Below are positions 16,599 through 24,747 of a stretch of DNA of 64,000 nucleotides, piece after piece; position 1 is the first letter of the stretch; every line of letters begins with the position of its first letter. Origin of the DNA: Pseudomonas vlassakiae (lineage in GTDB: Bacteria; Pseudomonadota; Gammaproteobacteria; Pseudomonadales; Pseudomonadaceae). The notes beneath the pieces are model-generated. The model made no database searches. It had not been told where the DNA came from and worked only from the letters and a program-made list of their open reading frames with translations. Location: NCBI RefSeq assembly GCF_014269035.2, contig NZ_JABWRP020000017.1:85570-149569 (forward strand). The letters are read 5' to 3'. The position numbers and the translations under genes are program-made.

Positions 16599-17327
16599 CT
16601 AGCGCCCGAATTTCATCGGCCAGCCCACCACTTTCTTCGTCCGCGGAGTTGCATAGGTTCGCACCTTGGAGGTGCTGAGCCCCATCCGTACCAGCGACTC
16701 GGCAATGGTCACCGCGGCGCTCACCCCATCGACCACCGGCACCCCGGTGCGCTGGCGGATCTGTTCATCCAGCCCGGCCATGCCGCCACAGCCCAGGCAG
16801 ATCACCTCGGCCTTGTCGTCACGCACGGCACGCTCGGCCTGCTCGACGATGGCCGCCACGGCACGTTGCGGGTCTGCTTCGAGCTCCAGCACGGCCAGGC
16901 CACTGGCGCGCACCGAGGCACAACGGTCATACAGCCCGGACAGCTTCAGGCGGTCTTCGATCAACGGCACGGTGCGGTCCAGGGTGGTCACTACCGAATA
17001 GGCGTGGCCCAGGTACAGGGCGGTACTGGCGGCGGCATCGGTGATGTCGATCACCGGCACGTCGAGCAGCTCCTGCAGGCCTTCGCGGCCATGTTCGCCG
17101 TAGCCGGCCTGGATCACCGCATCGTACGGGCCTTCATAGGCCAGCACGCGGTCCATCACGGCGATGGCAGCCAGGTAGCTCTCGAAATTGCCCTCCACCG
17201 ACTCGGCGCCGAACCAAGGGGTCAAGCCGATGATTTGCGTGCCCGGCGCGGCGACGCTGCGCGCCTGTTCGGCAATGGCTTCGGTGATGGCTTCGGTGGT
17301 ATTGACGTTGGCAATCAGAATACGCAT
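16599..17327 (-). CDS. Asp/Glu-hydantoin racemase-superfamily protein with one catalytic cysteine replaced
   Basis: This 242-residue protein has the Asp/Glu/hydantoin racemase fold and opens with RILIANVNTTEAIT. The second catalytic cysteine is present in LGCGGMAG (C180). The first, normally in a CFGDP-like motif, is glycine here (AGYGEHG, G75). Two-cysteine racemases need both residues, while arylmalonate decarboxylase-type members use one, so the reaction is uncertain. It lies just downstream of an NCS1 permease, suggesting use of an imported hydantoin, allantoin or related ring compound. AGGAGG precedes ATG 17327. Confidence 0.8.
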   Translation of the reverse strand: MRILIANVNTTEAITEAIAEQARSVAAPGTQIIGLTPWFGAESVEGNFESYLAAIAVMDRVLAYEGPYDAVIQAGYGEHGREGLQELLDVPVIDITDAAASTALYLGHAYSVVTTLDRTVPLIEDRLKLSGLYDRCASVRASGLAVLELEADPQRAVAAIVEQAERAVRDDKAEVICLGCGGMAGLDEQIRQRTGVPVVDGVSAAVTIAESLVRMGLSTSKVRTYATPRTKKVVGWPMKFGR

Positions 17328-17343
17328 GGGCAATCCTCCTTGA

Positions 17344-18876
17344 TCAATGGCTGCTGTGGTCGACGGCGATGCACTCGCCGCTGATATCGTGGTATTGGCG
17401 GTTACGCGGGGCGATCAGCAGGTATACCGCGGCCGCGATGCCGGCGCCGATCAGCCAGGAAAACGGCGCAATGCCGTGGAAGTTCGGCACCAAGGCCAGG
17501 ATGATGGCCAGCAGTGCTGCCGGCACGGAGGCGGCCACGGCTCGCAGGTTGATGCCTTTGCTGTAGTGGTAGGCGCCGGCCGGGTTCTCGGTGTACAGCT
17601 CCGGCACGTTGATGCGGCCTTTGCGCAGCAACCAGTAGTCGGCCATGATCACCCCGTACAGCGGGCCGAGCAGGGCGCCCAGGCCAGACAGGAAGTACAC
17701 GATCACCAGCGGGCTGTTGTAGAGGTTCCACGGCAGGATCAGCACCGCCAGGGTCGCGCTGATCAGCCCGGCGCGGCGGAAGTTGAGGTGGCGTGGCGCC
17801 AGGTTGCTGAGCACGAAGGCGGGCGCGACGAAATTGGCCATGATGTTCACCGCCACGGTGACGATCAGGAACGCCAGGCAGCCAAGCACCAGGAATGGCG
17901 TGCTGGGGATGCTGGCGACGATCTGGGTCGGGCTGTCGATGATCTGGCCGTTGATCTGGAACTGCGCACCGCACAGCACCACGGTGATCATGGCGAACAC
18001 CAGGATGTTCACCGGCAGGCCCCAGAAGTTGCCGACACGGATGGTCTTGCGGCACGGCGAGGAGCGGGCGAAATCACAGAAATTCAGCACCAGGGTGCCG
18101 TAGATCGCCAGCCACAGGGCGCCACCGGCGAAGATGTTGCGCCGCATCTCATAGCCGGACAACGGTTCGGCTACCGACCAGGCGATGTGTGCGTCGGCCT
18201 GGACGAACATGAACACTGCCAGGCTGGCCACGGTCAGCAGGATCACCGGGCCGGCGAAGGCCTCGTAACGGCGCACCATCTCCATGCCGTAAGCGAGGAT
18301 CACCAACTGCACCAGCCAGATCGCCACGAAACACACCCAGCCCAGGCTCGACAGGCCGAGGATGCTGTCGTGGTCGTAGGCGGCCACTTGCGGCCACACG
18401 GCGGTGAGCAGCACGCGCAGTACCACCGATGCCAGGTAGGTCTGGATACCGAACCAGGCGATGGCGATCACCGCGCGGATCAACGCCGGAATCTGTGCGC
18501 CATGGATGCCGAAGGCGATGCGGCTGATGACCGGGAACGGCACGCCGGTCTTCTGCCCCATGTAGCCGGACAGGTTCATGAAGAAGTACACCAGTGCCGC
18601 GCCGATCGCCAGCGACAGCAGGATCTGCCAGCCACCCAGGCCAAGGGCGTACAAGCCCATGGCGAAGGAGTAGTTGGCAATGTTGTGCACATCGTTGGTC
18701 CACAGCGCAAAGATGCTGTAGCGGCCCCAGCGGCGGCCTTCGATACGGGTGGGTGCGAGGTCGCGGTTATGCAGGCGTGGGCTGAGGCCCAGTGGCGGCA
18801 TATCGCCTGCAAGGGTGGAAGACGGGCTGGTGCTGGCGACGGATAGTTCAGGGGCAAGGTCGAGGCTGGTACTCAT
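17344..18876 (-). CDS. NCS1-family nucleobase/allantoin/hydantoin permease
   Basis: This 510-residue membrane protein has about 12 membrane segments and NCS1 signatures. These are the N-terminal NRDLAPTRIEGRRWGRYSIFALWTNDVHN, placing the first helix near residue 65, then NFVAPAFVLSNL and LLGPLYGVIMADYWLLRKG. It imports a nucleobase-like or hydantoin/allantoin compound with a cation. The start MSTSLDLAP at 18876 follows AGGAGCC; longer forms add an unlikely leader. The racemase-family gene follows 16 nt downstream in the same operon. Its upstream region carries two GclR-like palindromes. Confidence 0.88.
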   Translation of the reverse strand: MSTSLDLAPELSVASTSPSSTLAGDMPPLGLSPRLHNRDLAPTRIEGRRWGRYSIFALWTNDVHNIANYSFAMGLYALGLGGWQILLSLAIGAALVYFFMNLSGYMGQKTGVPFPVISRIAFGIHGAQIPALIRAVIAIAWFGIQTYLASVVLRVLLTAVWPQVAAYDHDSILGLSSLGWVCFVAIWLVQLVILAYGMEMVRRYEAFAGPVILLTVASLAVFMFVQADAHIAWSVAEPLSGYEMRRNIFAGGALWLAIYGTLVLNFCDFARSSPCRKTIRVGNFWGLPVNILVFAMITVVLCGAQFQINGQIIDSPTQIVASIPSTPFLVLGCLAFLIVTVAVNIMANFVAPAFVLSNLAPRHLNFRRAGLISATLAVLILPWNLYNSPLVIVYFLSGLGALLGPLYGVIMADYWLLRKGRINVPELYTENPAGAYHYSKGINLRAVAASVPAALLAIILALVPNFHGIAPFSWLIGAGIAAAVYLLIAPRNRQYHDISGECIAVDHSSH

Positions 18877-19030
18877 TCCGGCAGGCTCCTGATGCACGTA
18901 GACTGCGATGAGCGGGCATGCGCACGGGCTCGCCATCTCGTCGGTGCAGCTTGGCATCACTGGGTTCTGGGCGCGGCGGCCGGCGCTGGGCCGGCGTCGC
19001 GAGTTCTTGTGTATTTATGTTTCGTATAAT

Positions 19031-19040
19031 TTGTATACAA
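19031..19040. promoter_or_regulatory. TTGTATACAA operator-like palindrome upstream of the NCS1 permease
   Basis: This perfect 10-bp palindrome is identical to those upstream of gcl and puuE. It lies 155 bp upstream of the permease start. The GTA-TAC core fits FadR-subfamily GntR operators (nyGTM-KACrn), so the GclR-type regulator at 46806-47561 is the candidate binder. Confidence 0.6.
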
Positions 19041-19289
19041 ACCACGAACACACAAAAGCGAGTTCCATGCCAGAGAAAAACGAAATTCAGAGGGCCACTA
19101 ATTTGAATCTAAGCAGTTGAAAATTAAGTTTCTGAAATGAAGGAAATATAAGTTGACCAATTGAACAGGTTTAATTTTTAGCTGGATGATTAGTTGATCA
19201 TATGGTCAGAATTAGTGGCGCGGGATGTGTAACGTATTGGGGCATTGCCGGTAAAAGTGCACACAAAAATGGCACCTATGGTGACATTC

Positions 19290-19299
19290 TTGTGTACAA
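19290..19299. promoter_or_regulatory. TTGTGTACAA operator-like site, second of the permease pair
   Basis: This one-base variant of the TTGTATACAA palindrome also occurs at 44481 and 46662. It lies 33 bp past the end of the Lrp-type gene and 414 bp upstream of the permease, too far for simple promoter occlusion. It would suit cooperative or looping repression with the 19031 site. Confidence 0.45.
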
Positions 19300-19332
19300 A
19301 AAATAGCCAATAAGCCATGTGAGTGGATACAT

Positions 19333-19770
19333 TCAACCCATCGGCGGTAACCGCCGCTTCACCGGGCTTTTTTTGATGATTGCAGTGTTGGTTTCGGCCA
19401 GCACATTGATCCGGTCGAGCAAGGTGTCGAGTTGCTCCATCGAGCGCACATGCAGCCGCGCGATGAAACAGTCCTCGCCCGTGACCTTGTCGCATTCGGT
19501 GAACTCAGGGATGGCGATGATCTGTCGCTCCACTTCCTGCAACTGCCCCGGCAGCGGGCGAATGCGCACGATCGCCTGCAGCTGGTAGCCGAAGCTGCGC
19601 GGATCGATCTCCACCGTGTAGCCGCGCAACACACCGCGTTCCTCCAGGCGGCGCAGGCGCTCGCTGACGCTGGGGGCTGAAAGGCCGCTGATCTGCGCCA
19701 ACGCCTTGAGCGAGCGGCGGGAGTCTTCCATCAAGGCATTGATCAGCAGCTGGTCGATAGCGTCGGTCAT
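19333..19770 (-). CDS. Lrp/AsnC-family transcriptional regulator
   Basis: This 145-residue protein has an N-terminal winged HTH (about 5-55, with SRRSLKALAQISGLSAPSVSERLRRLEERG) and a C-terminal RAM/ligand domain (LQAIVRIRPLPG onward). MTDAIDQLL at 19770 is the natural start; the frame is open further upstream. It diverges from the EamA transporter gene (136 bp apart), and Lrp-type proteins often control a neighbouring amino acid exporter, so that is its likely target. Confidence 0.88.
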   Translation of the reverse strand: MTDAIDQLLINALMEDSRRSLKALAQISGLSAPSVSERLRRLEERGVLRGYTVEIDPRSFGYQLQAIVRIRPLPGQLQEVERQIIAIPEFTECDKVTGEDCFIARLHVRSMEQLDTLLDRINVLAETNTAIIKKSPVKRRLPPMG

Positions 19771-19905
19771 GCGTACCTCGTCAGGCAAATCGGGAATGTT
19801 GCCTTGATAGTAAAGGCGAACTGGCTGATCTGCCTTCGATATCCGCTGGAAGGCCTGCGGCGACCCTCCGCATACTATGACCATCATCCAAAAAGGAGGT
19901 GTGAG

Positions 19906-20802
19906 ATGGACAGTTCACTACGCCGGGGCTCGCTGGAAATGATCGCGGCCATGCTGATTTCCGGGACCATTGGCTGGTTCGTGCTGGTGTCGGGGCAGCC
20001 GGTGCTGGAAGTGGTGTTCTGGCGCTGCGTGTTCGGTACCGGCACGCTGCTGGCGATCTGCGCGGCGTTCGGTTTTCTCAAGCCAGGCGTGATAACCCGT
20101 AGCGCATTGCTGCTGGCCATTGCCAGTGGCGTGGCCATCGTCGGCAACTGGGTATTGCTGTTCGCCTCGTATTCGAAGGCATCGATCGCCATCGGCACAG
20201 CGGTGTACAACGTTCAGCCGTTCATGCTGGTGGGGCTGGCGGCGCTGTTTCTGGGCGAGAAGATCACTCTGGCCAAGGTCACCTGGCTCAGTGTGGCGTT
20301 TCTGGGCATGCTGGCGATCGTCAGTGCCCATGGCGCGGGGCAGGCCAGTGGCGAGGACTACCTGCAAGGCATCGCCCTGGCGCTGGGCGCGGCGTTTCTC
20401 TATGCGATTGCGGCATTGATCATCAAACGCCTGAAAGGCACGCCACCCCACCTGATCGCACTGGTCCAGGTCGCCACCGGGGTAGTGCTGCTGGCGCCCT
20501 GGGTGAAGCTGGGCGGGCTGCCCGGCGAGCCGTCGGCGCTGGCCAGCCTGGTGACCCTGGGCATGGTCCACACCGGGTTGATGTATGTGCTGCTGTACAG
20601 CGCCATCCAGCGCCTGCCCACGGCATTGACCGGTGCGTTGTCGTTCATCTACCCGATTGCCGCGATCCTGGTCGACTGGGTGGCCTTCGGGCACCGCCTG
20701 GCGCCGTTGCAGTGGCTGGGGGTCGTGTTGATCCTGCTGGCGGCAGCAGGCATGCAGCAAGGCTGGTGGTTCCGATCTGCACAAGTACCGGCCAAGGGGT
20801 AG
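19906..20802 (+). CDS. EamA/DMT-family exporter divergent from an Lrp-type regulator
   Basis: This 298-residue protein has ten hydrophobic segments and two EamA repeats. A strong ribosome site (AAAGGAGGTG) precedes ATG 19906. Family members export amino acids or metabolites. The divergent Lrp-type gene suggests amino-acid-responsive control. The substrate is not known. Confidence 0.86.
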   Translation: MDSSLRRGSLEMIAAMLISGTIGWFVLVSGQPVLEVVFWRCVFGTGTLLAICAAFGFLKPGVITRSALLLAIASGVAIVGNWVLLFASYSKASIAIGTAVYNVQPFMLVGLAALFLGEKITLAKVTWLSVAFLGMLAIVSAHGAGQASGEDYLQGIALALGAAFLYAIAALIIKRLKGTPPHLIALVQVATGVVLLAPWVKLGGLPGEPSALASLVTLGMVHTGLMYVLLYSAIQRLPTALTGALSFIYPIAAILVDWVAFGHRLAPLQWLGVVLILLAAAGMQQGWWFRSAQVPAKG

Positions 20803-20835
20803 AATGGCGGCCTTTTCACTTGCTTGCGACCCGCC

Positions 20836-21762
20836 ATGACCTCGCCGATGCACACCCTCGAACAGCACCTGCTCGCTGCCCTTGACCCTGCTCCTGCCGA
20901 AACCCGCCGCTTGTTCCACGGCCGCGGCCGCTGCTGGGAGGGCCTGGAGCAGGTCACGGTGGACTGGCTGCAGGGTGTGCTGTCGGTGGCGCTGTTCCGC
21001 GAACCGCCAGAGGGCCAACTGGCCGAACTGCAAGCCATGCTGCGCAACCTGGCCGAACGCCCGCAATGGACTGGCCAGGCGATCCTCATCCAGCACCGTT
21101 ACCTGCCTGACAGTCCGGGCCAGTGGCTACTGGGCGAGCCCTGCCAGCAGCGCGAGGTGGTCGAGGACGGCCTGACTTATCTGCTCGACCTGGGGGTGCG
21201 CCAGAACAACGGCCTGTTCCTCGACATGCGCTACGGCCGGCGCTGGGTGCGCGAGCAGGCGACGGGCAAGCGGGTATTGAACCTGTTCGCCTACACCTGC
21301 GGCTTCTCGGTCGCGGCGATTGCTGGCGGTGCCGAGCAGGTAGTGAACCTCGACATGGCCAAGGCAGCGCTGTCGCGCGGGCGCGATAACCACCGGCTGA
21401 ACGGGCACGATGCCTCGCGGGTCGCCTACCTGGGGCATGAGCTGTTCAAGTCCTGGGGCAAGGTGCGCAAGTACGGGCCGTATGACCTGATCATCATCGA
21501 CCCGCCGACCTTCCAGCGCGGCAGCTTCGTACTGACCCAGGACTACGCCAGGATCCTGCGGCGCTTGCCGGAGTTGCTCAGTGACGGCGGGACGGTTTTG
21601 GCGTGCGTCAACGACCCGGGGATCGGGCCGGAGTTTCTGATCGAGGGGATGGCGGAGCAGGCGCCTGAGCTGGCGTTTGTCGAGCGGCTGGAGAATCCGC
21701 CGGAGTTTCCTGATGTGGACCCGGTGGGCGGGCTGAAGGCCCTGGTGTTCCGCCAGCTGTGA
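20836..21762 (+). CDS. Class I SAM-dependent methyltransferase (RlmI/RlmK-like)
   Basis: This 308-residue protein has a SAM-binding motif in VLNLFAYTCGFSVAAIAGGA and a catalytic-type DPPTFQRG motif, matching the methyltransferase half of RlmI/RlmK-type 23S rRNA enzymes. It lacks the PUA domain at the N-terminus. It is probably an RNA methyltransferase; the target base is not inferable. ATG 20836 is chosen over the in-frame TTG 12 nt upstream. It starts 33 nt after the exporter gene. Confidence 0.82.
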   Translation: MTSPMHTLEQHLLAALDPAPAETRRLFHGRGRCWEGLEQVTVDWLQGVLSVALFREPPEGQLAELQAMLRNLAERPQWTGQAILIQHRYLPDSPGQWLLGEPCQQREVVEDGLTYLLDLGVRQNNGLFLDMRYGRRWVREQATGKRVLNLFAYTCGFSVAAIAGGAEQVVNLDMAKAALSRGRDNHRLNGHDASRVAYLGHELFKSWGKVRKYGPYDLIIIDPPTFQRGSFVLTQDYARILRRLPELLSDGGTVLACVNDPGIGPEFLIEGMAEQAPELAFVERLENPPEFPDVDPVGGLKALVFRQL

Positions 21763-21772
21763 TGTCACCTGT

Positions 21773-21820
21773 GCCGGCCTCTGCGCGGCTGTAGGAGCGG
21801 ATTTATCCGCGAGAGGCCGG
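21773..21820. repeat. REP-type palindrome
   Basis: This stretch has GCCGGCCTC ... GAGGCCGG ends and the GTAGGAGCGGATTTATCCGCG core. It lies between the convergent methyltransferase and sulfate-binding protein genes. Confidence 0.75.
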
Positions 21821-21835
21821 TCCTGCCTACATCAA

Positions 21836-22837
21836 TTACTGTTGATTGGTGTAGATCTGGTCGAACACCCCGCCATCGTTGAAGTGGGTCTTCTGCACGG
21901 TGCGCCAGTCACCAAAGGTTTTCTCCACCGACAGGAAGTCAACTTTCGGGAAGCGGTCAGTGTACTTGGCCAGCACTGTCGCATCACGCGGGCGCAGGTA
22001 GTTCTGCGCGGCGATTTCCTGGGCCGCCGGCGACCACAGGTATTTCAGGTATTCCTCGGCCACGGCCTGGGTACCTTTCTTGGCCACCACCTTGTCGACC
22101 ACGCTCACCGGCGGTTCAGCCTCGGCGGAAACGCTCGGGTAGACCACTTCGAACTGGTCGCGGCCGAACTCGCGGGCAATCATCTCGGCTTCGTTCTCGA
22201 AGGTCACCAGCACGTCGCCGATCTGGTTGGTCATGAAGGTGGTGGTGGCGGCACGGCCACCGGTATCGAGCACCGGCGCCTGCTTGAACAGTTTGCCGAC
22301 GAATTCGCGGGCCTTGGTTTCATCGCCACCTTGCTTGAGCACATAGCCCCAGGCCGACAGGTAGGTGTAGCGGCCGTTGCCCGAGGTCTTGGGGTTGGGC
22401 ACGATCACCTGCACGCCGTCCTTGAGCAGGTCAGGCCAGTCCTTCAGGGCCTTGGGGTTGCCCTTGCGCACGATGAACACGGTGGCCGAGGTGAACGGCG
22501 CGCTGTTGTTCGGCAGGCGGGTCACCCAGTTGTCCGGCACCAGCTTGCCGTTGTCGGCCAGGGCGTTGATGTCGGTGGCCATGTTCATGGTGATGACATC
22601 GGCCGGCAGGCCATCGATCACCGCACGCGCCTGCTTGCTCGAGCCGCCGAAGGACATCTGCACATTGACCTTCTCGTTGTGCTCGGCTTCCCAGTGCTTC
22701 TGGAATGCCGGGTTGTAGTCCTTGTAGAAATCGCGCATCACGTCGTAGGAAACGTTCAGCAGGGTCGGGGCAGCCTGGGCCAGGTTGCCGAGGGCCAGGC
22801 CGGCGGCGAGCAGCGAGGCGGTGAAGAGTTTTTTCAC
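21836..22837 (-). CDS. sbp: Periplasmic sulfate-binding protein
   Basis: This 333-residue protein has a signal peptide (about 1-22, cleaved after LAQA) and the Sbp/CysP family pattern: LLNVSYDVMRDFYKDYN, QMSFGGSSKQARAVIDGLPADVITMN, NPKTSGNGRYTYLSAWGY. It captures sulfate or thiosulfate for an ABC importer. The start is GTG 22837. No permease or ATPase genes are adjacent, so this is a solitary binding protein that must share a transporter encoded elsewhere. Confidence 0.93.
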   Translation of the reverse strand: MKKLFTASLLAAGLALGNLAQAAPTLLNVSYDVMRDFYKDYNPAFQKHWEAEHNEKVNVQMSFGGSSKQARAVIDGLPADVITMNMATDINALADNGKLVPDNWVTRLPNNSAPFTSATVFIVRKGNPKALKDWPDLLKDGVQVIVPNPKTSGNGRYTYLSAWGYVLKQGGDETKAREFVGKLFKQAPVLDTGGRAATTTFMTNQIGDVLVTFENEAEMIAREFGRDQFEVVYPSVSAEAEPPVSVVDKVVAKKGTQAVAEEYLKYLWSPAAQEIAAQNYLRPRDATVLAKYTDRFPKVDFLSVEKTFGDWRTVQKTHFNDGGVFDQIYTNQQ

Positions 22838-22929
22838 GTTGCGTCCTTGTTATGTTTCAAATGTTTGGCAATCTGCCAGCGACTATAACGTTTGGGTATT
22901 GGCCGATTAAAGACCAAATGGCACTTTGC

Positions 22930-23754
22930 TTATTCGGTTTTTGCAAAGAGCGCACTGCCGCAGCGCGAGCAGAATGCTGCGCCAGGTTCATGCGTCTTCT
23001 TGTGGCAGGTCGGACAGGCATGTTGCAGCTGCTCGCCGCGCATTGCATTGGCCAATTCTGCAGTAAAGATCCCGGTCGGTACGGCAATGATCGAATAACC
23101 GGTGATCATCACCAGCGATGACAGCACCTGGCCCAGCGGCGTCTTCGGCACGATGTCGCCGAAGCCCACCGTGGTCAGCGTGACGATCGCCCAGTAGATG
23201 CCTTTGGGGATGCTGGTAAAGCCATGCTCGGGGCCTTCTATGACGTACATCAAGGTACCGAACACGGTGACCAGGGTCGACACGCTGACCAGGAACACGA
23301 TGATCTTCTGCTTGCTGCCGCGCAATGCGTCCAGCAGGTAATGCGCCTGCTTGAGGTAGGGGCTGAGCTTGAGCACGCGGAAGATCCGCAGCATCCGGAT
23401 CACCCGGATCATCAGCAGGTACTGGGCGTCGCTGTAGTACAGGGCGATGATCCCCGGCACGATCGCCAGCAGGTCGACCAGGCCGTAGAAGCTGAACGCG
23501 TAGCGCAACGGCTTGGGCGAGCAGTACAGGCGGGTGAGGTATTCGGCCAGGAATATCGCGGTGAAGCCCCACTCGATGGCGGCCAGCAGGCCGGCGTAGC
23601 CCTGGTGGACCTCGTCGATGCTGTCGAGGATCACCGTGACCAGGCTGGCCAGGATGATCAGCAGCAGGATCTTGTCGAAGCGCCGGCCGGCTACGGTGTC
23701 GGTCTGGAAGACGACGATGTAGAGGCTTTCGCGAAGAGATTGCGGGGTGGACAT
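22930..23754 (-). CDS. Voltage-gated-type potassium/ion channel with C-terminal zinc ribbon
   Basis: This 274-residue six-helix channel has an S4-like arginine ladder (RVIRMLRIFRVLKL, 117-130) and the potassium selectivity filter TTVGFGD (194-200). The cytoplasmic tail ends in a CPTC...CSRC zinc-ribbon motif (247-265). It probably forms a tetrameric potassium channel of the inner membrane. The zinc ribbon is unusual compared with minimal bacterial Kv channels and may gate or assemble it. Confidence 0.87.
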   Translation of the reverse strand: MSTPQSLRESLYIVVFQTDTVAGRRFDKILLLIILASLVTVILDSIDEVHQGYAGLLAAIEWGFTAIFLAEYLTRLYCSPKPLRYAFSFYGLVDLLAIVPGIIALYYSDAQYLLMIRVIRMLRIFRVLKLSPYLKQAHYLLDALRGSKQKIIVFLVSVSTLVTVFGTLMYVIEGPEHGFTSIPKGIYWAIVTLTTVGFGDIVPKTPLGQVLSSLVMITGYSIIAVPTGIFTAELANAMRGEQLQHACPTCHKKTHEPGAAFCSRCGSALFAKTE

Positions 23755-23909
23755 GGACTCAGCTTCCGCGAACAGGAAATAGCAAGCCTAGAGCGTCTTG
23801 GTCGGTAACGGGAAGGGGCAGATGCCCGACCTGATAAAACTGATAGTTATCCGTTGCAACGGCAGGGGCCACTATTGGGTGCCAGACCAGTTGAAATGGA
23901 GTGAATAAC

Positions 23910-24731
23910 ATGCCTGAAATCCTGACTTCGCCGATGCGCGACGGCAAGACCGTTCTCCTGCAGGTTGATGGCCTCGGTAGCATTGTCGCCGAGCGAGGTT
24001 TTCGCCAGGGGGAATGGTCTTTCCCGCCCTATGGACAGCTTCCCCCACAGCGGGTCGTCGGTGCGCTGCGGTTCGCGGGGCAATGGTTCGACCCTGTAGT
24101 GCGGAGTTATCTGCTGGGCAATGGGCATAGATTGTATAGCCCGGCCATCATGCGGTTCCTGAGCCCAGACAGCTTGAGCCCATTTGGTGCGGGCGGAATC
24201 AATGTCTATGCATACTGTTCTGGCGATCCTGTCAATTCGCACGATCCTTCGGGCCGTTCCAAATTTGGTCTCACCAAGTTGTTGCAAGATCACGGGCTGC
24301 CGAAGCCACCGCTGAGAGACTATCTCAAGCCACTGGGTCGATTGAAGAATATTGGGCAAAGGCGAGAGGTATATCGACTGAATGGCGATAACTTTGAAAA
24401 GTTCGAGTTTATGGGGGCGGGGGAGAAGATCATCGGAGCAAAACGTAATGATCGTTCAGTCCTGTCAGTTGCCTTAAACTCCGAGGATTTTTATCGGTCT
24501 GGCGAGTTGTATATTCCGGAGTCGACTGTTCCCGAGAGAGCAATCGAAGGGCTTTTGAACGCTGGTTTTCAACGAGTACGGTTTGATACGGATTTCCTCG
24601 CAGAGCTGATTTTCCGTGAAGGAGCAAGTTCCCAAACAGGGGAAATTGCCAATTCCACCCTGCATCGCCAGAACAACCTCTATACCGAAGATCCGGTCGG
24701 TGCAGTGGCGCGCACCAGAACACGCAACTGA
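23910..24731 (+). CDS. Orphan RHS-core protein with variable C-terminal (toxin-like) domain
   Basis: This 273-residue protein carries only the end of an RHS core (about 50-120: RFAGQWFDPVVRSYLLGNGH, RFLSPDSLSPFGAGGINVYAY and a DPSG motif). A C-terminal domain of about 150 residues that I do not recognise follows. The upstream RHS barrel is missing. RHS tips of this kind usually carry polymorphic toxins, but no immunity-like gene follows on the same strand. The C-terminal part is AT-richer than the neighbours. It starts at ATG 23910; GTG 23901 is an alternative. Confidence 0.78.
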   Translation: MPEILTSPMRDGKTVLLQVDGLGSIVAERGFRQGEWSFPPYGQLPPQRVVGALRFAGQWFDPVVRSYLLGNGHRLYSPAIMRFLSPDSLSPFGAGGINVYAYCSGDPVNSHDPSGRSKFGLTKLLQDHGLPKPPLRDYLKPLGRLKNIGQRREVYRLNGDNFEKFEFMGAGEKIIGAKRNDRSVLSVALNSEDFYRSGELYIPESTVPERAIEGLLNAGFQRVRFDTDFLAELIFREGASSQTGEIANSTLHRQNNLYTEDPVGAVARTRTRN

Positions 24732-24747
24732 ACTAGGTGATCTTTCG

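Larger units (their letters stand above)
18877..19332. promoter_or_regulatory. 456-bp AT-rich control region of the NCS1 permease operon
   Basis: This is the longest gene-free stretch in this part of the window. The segment from about 19060 to 19230 is strongly AT-rich, unlike flanking DNA. Palindromes TTGTATACAA (19031-19040) and TTGTGTACAA (19290-19299) lie 259 bp apart. The only reading frames are short and lack coding character. The Lrp-type gene on the other side ends here, so the whole region serves the permease operon. Confidence 0.6.

Noticed and set aside
17347..18846. Rightward frame of about 500 residues
   Set aside because: It is antisense to the NCS1 permease and has repetitive His/Gln/Asp-rich composition, typical of a GC-rich shadow frame.
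18908..19120. Short rightward frames upstream of the NCS1 permease
   Set aside because: They lie in the control region, overlap the palindrome and have no ribosome site.
23759..24359. Leftward frames under the RHS gene
   Set aside because: They oppose the RHS core, whose motifs clearly identify the rightward strand.
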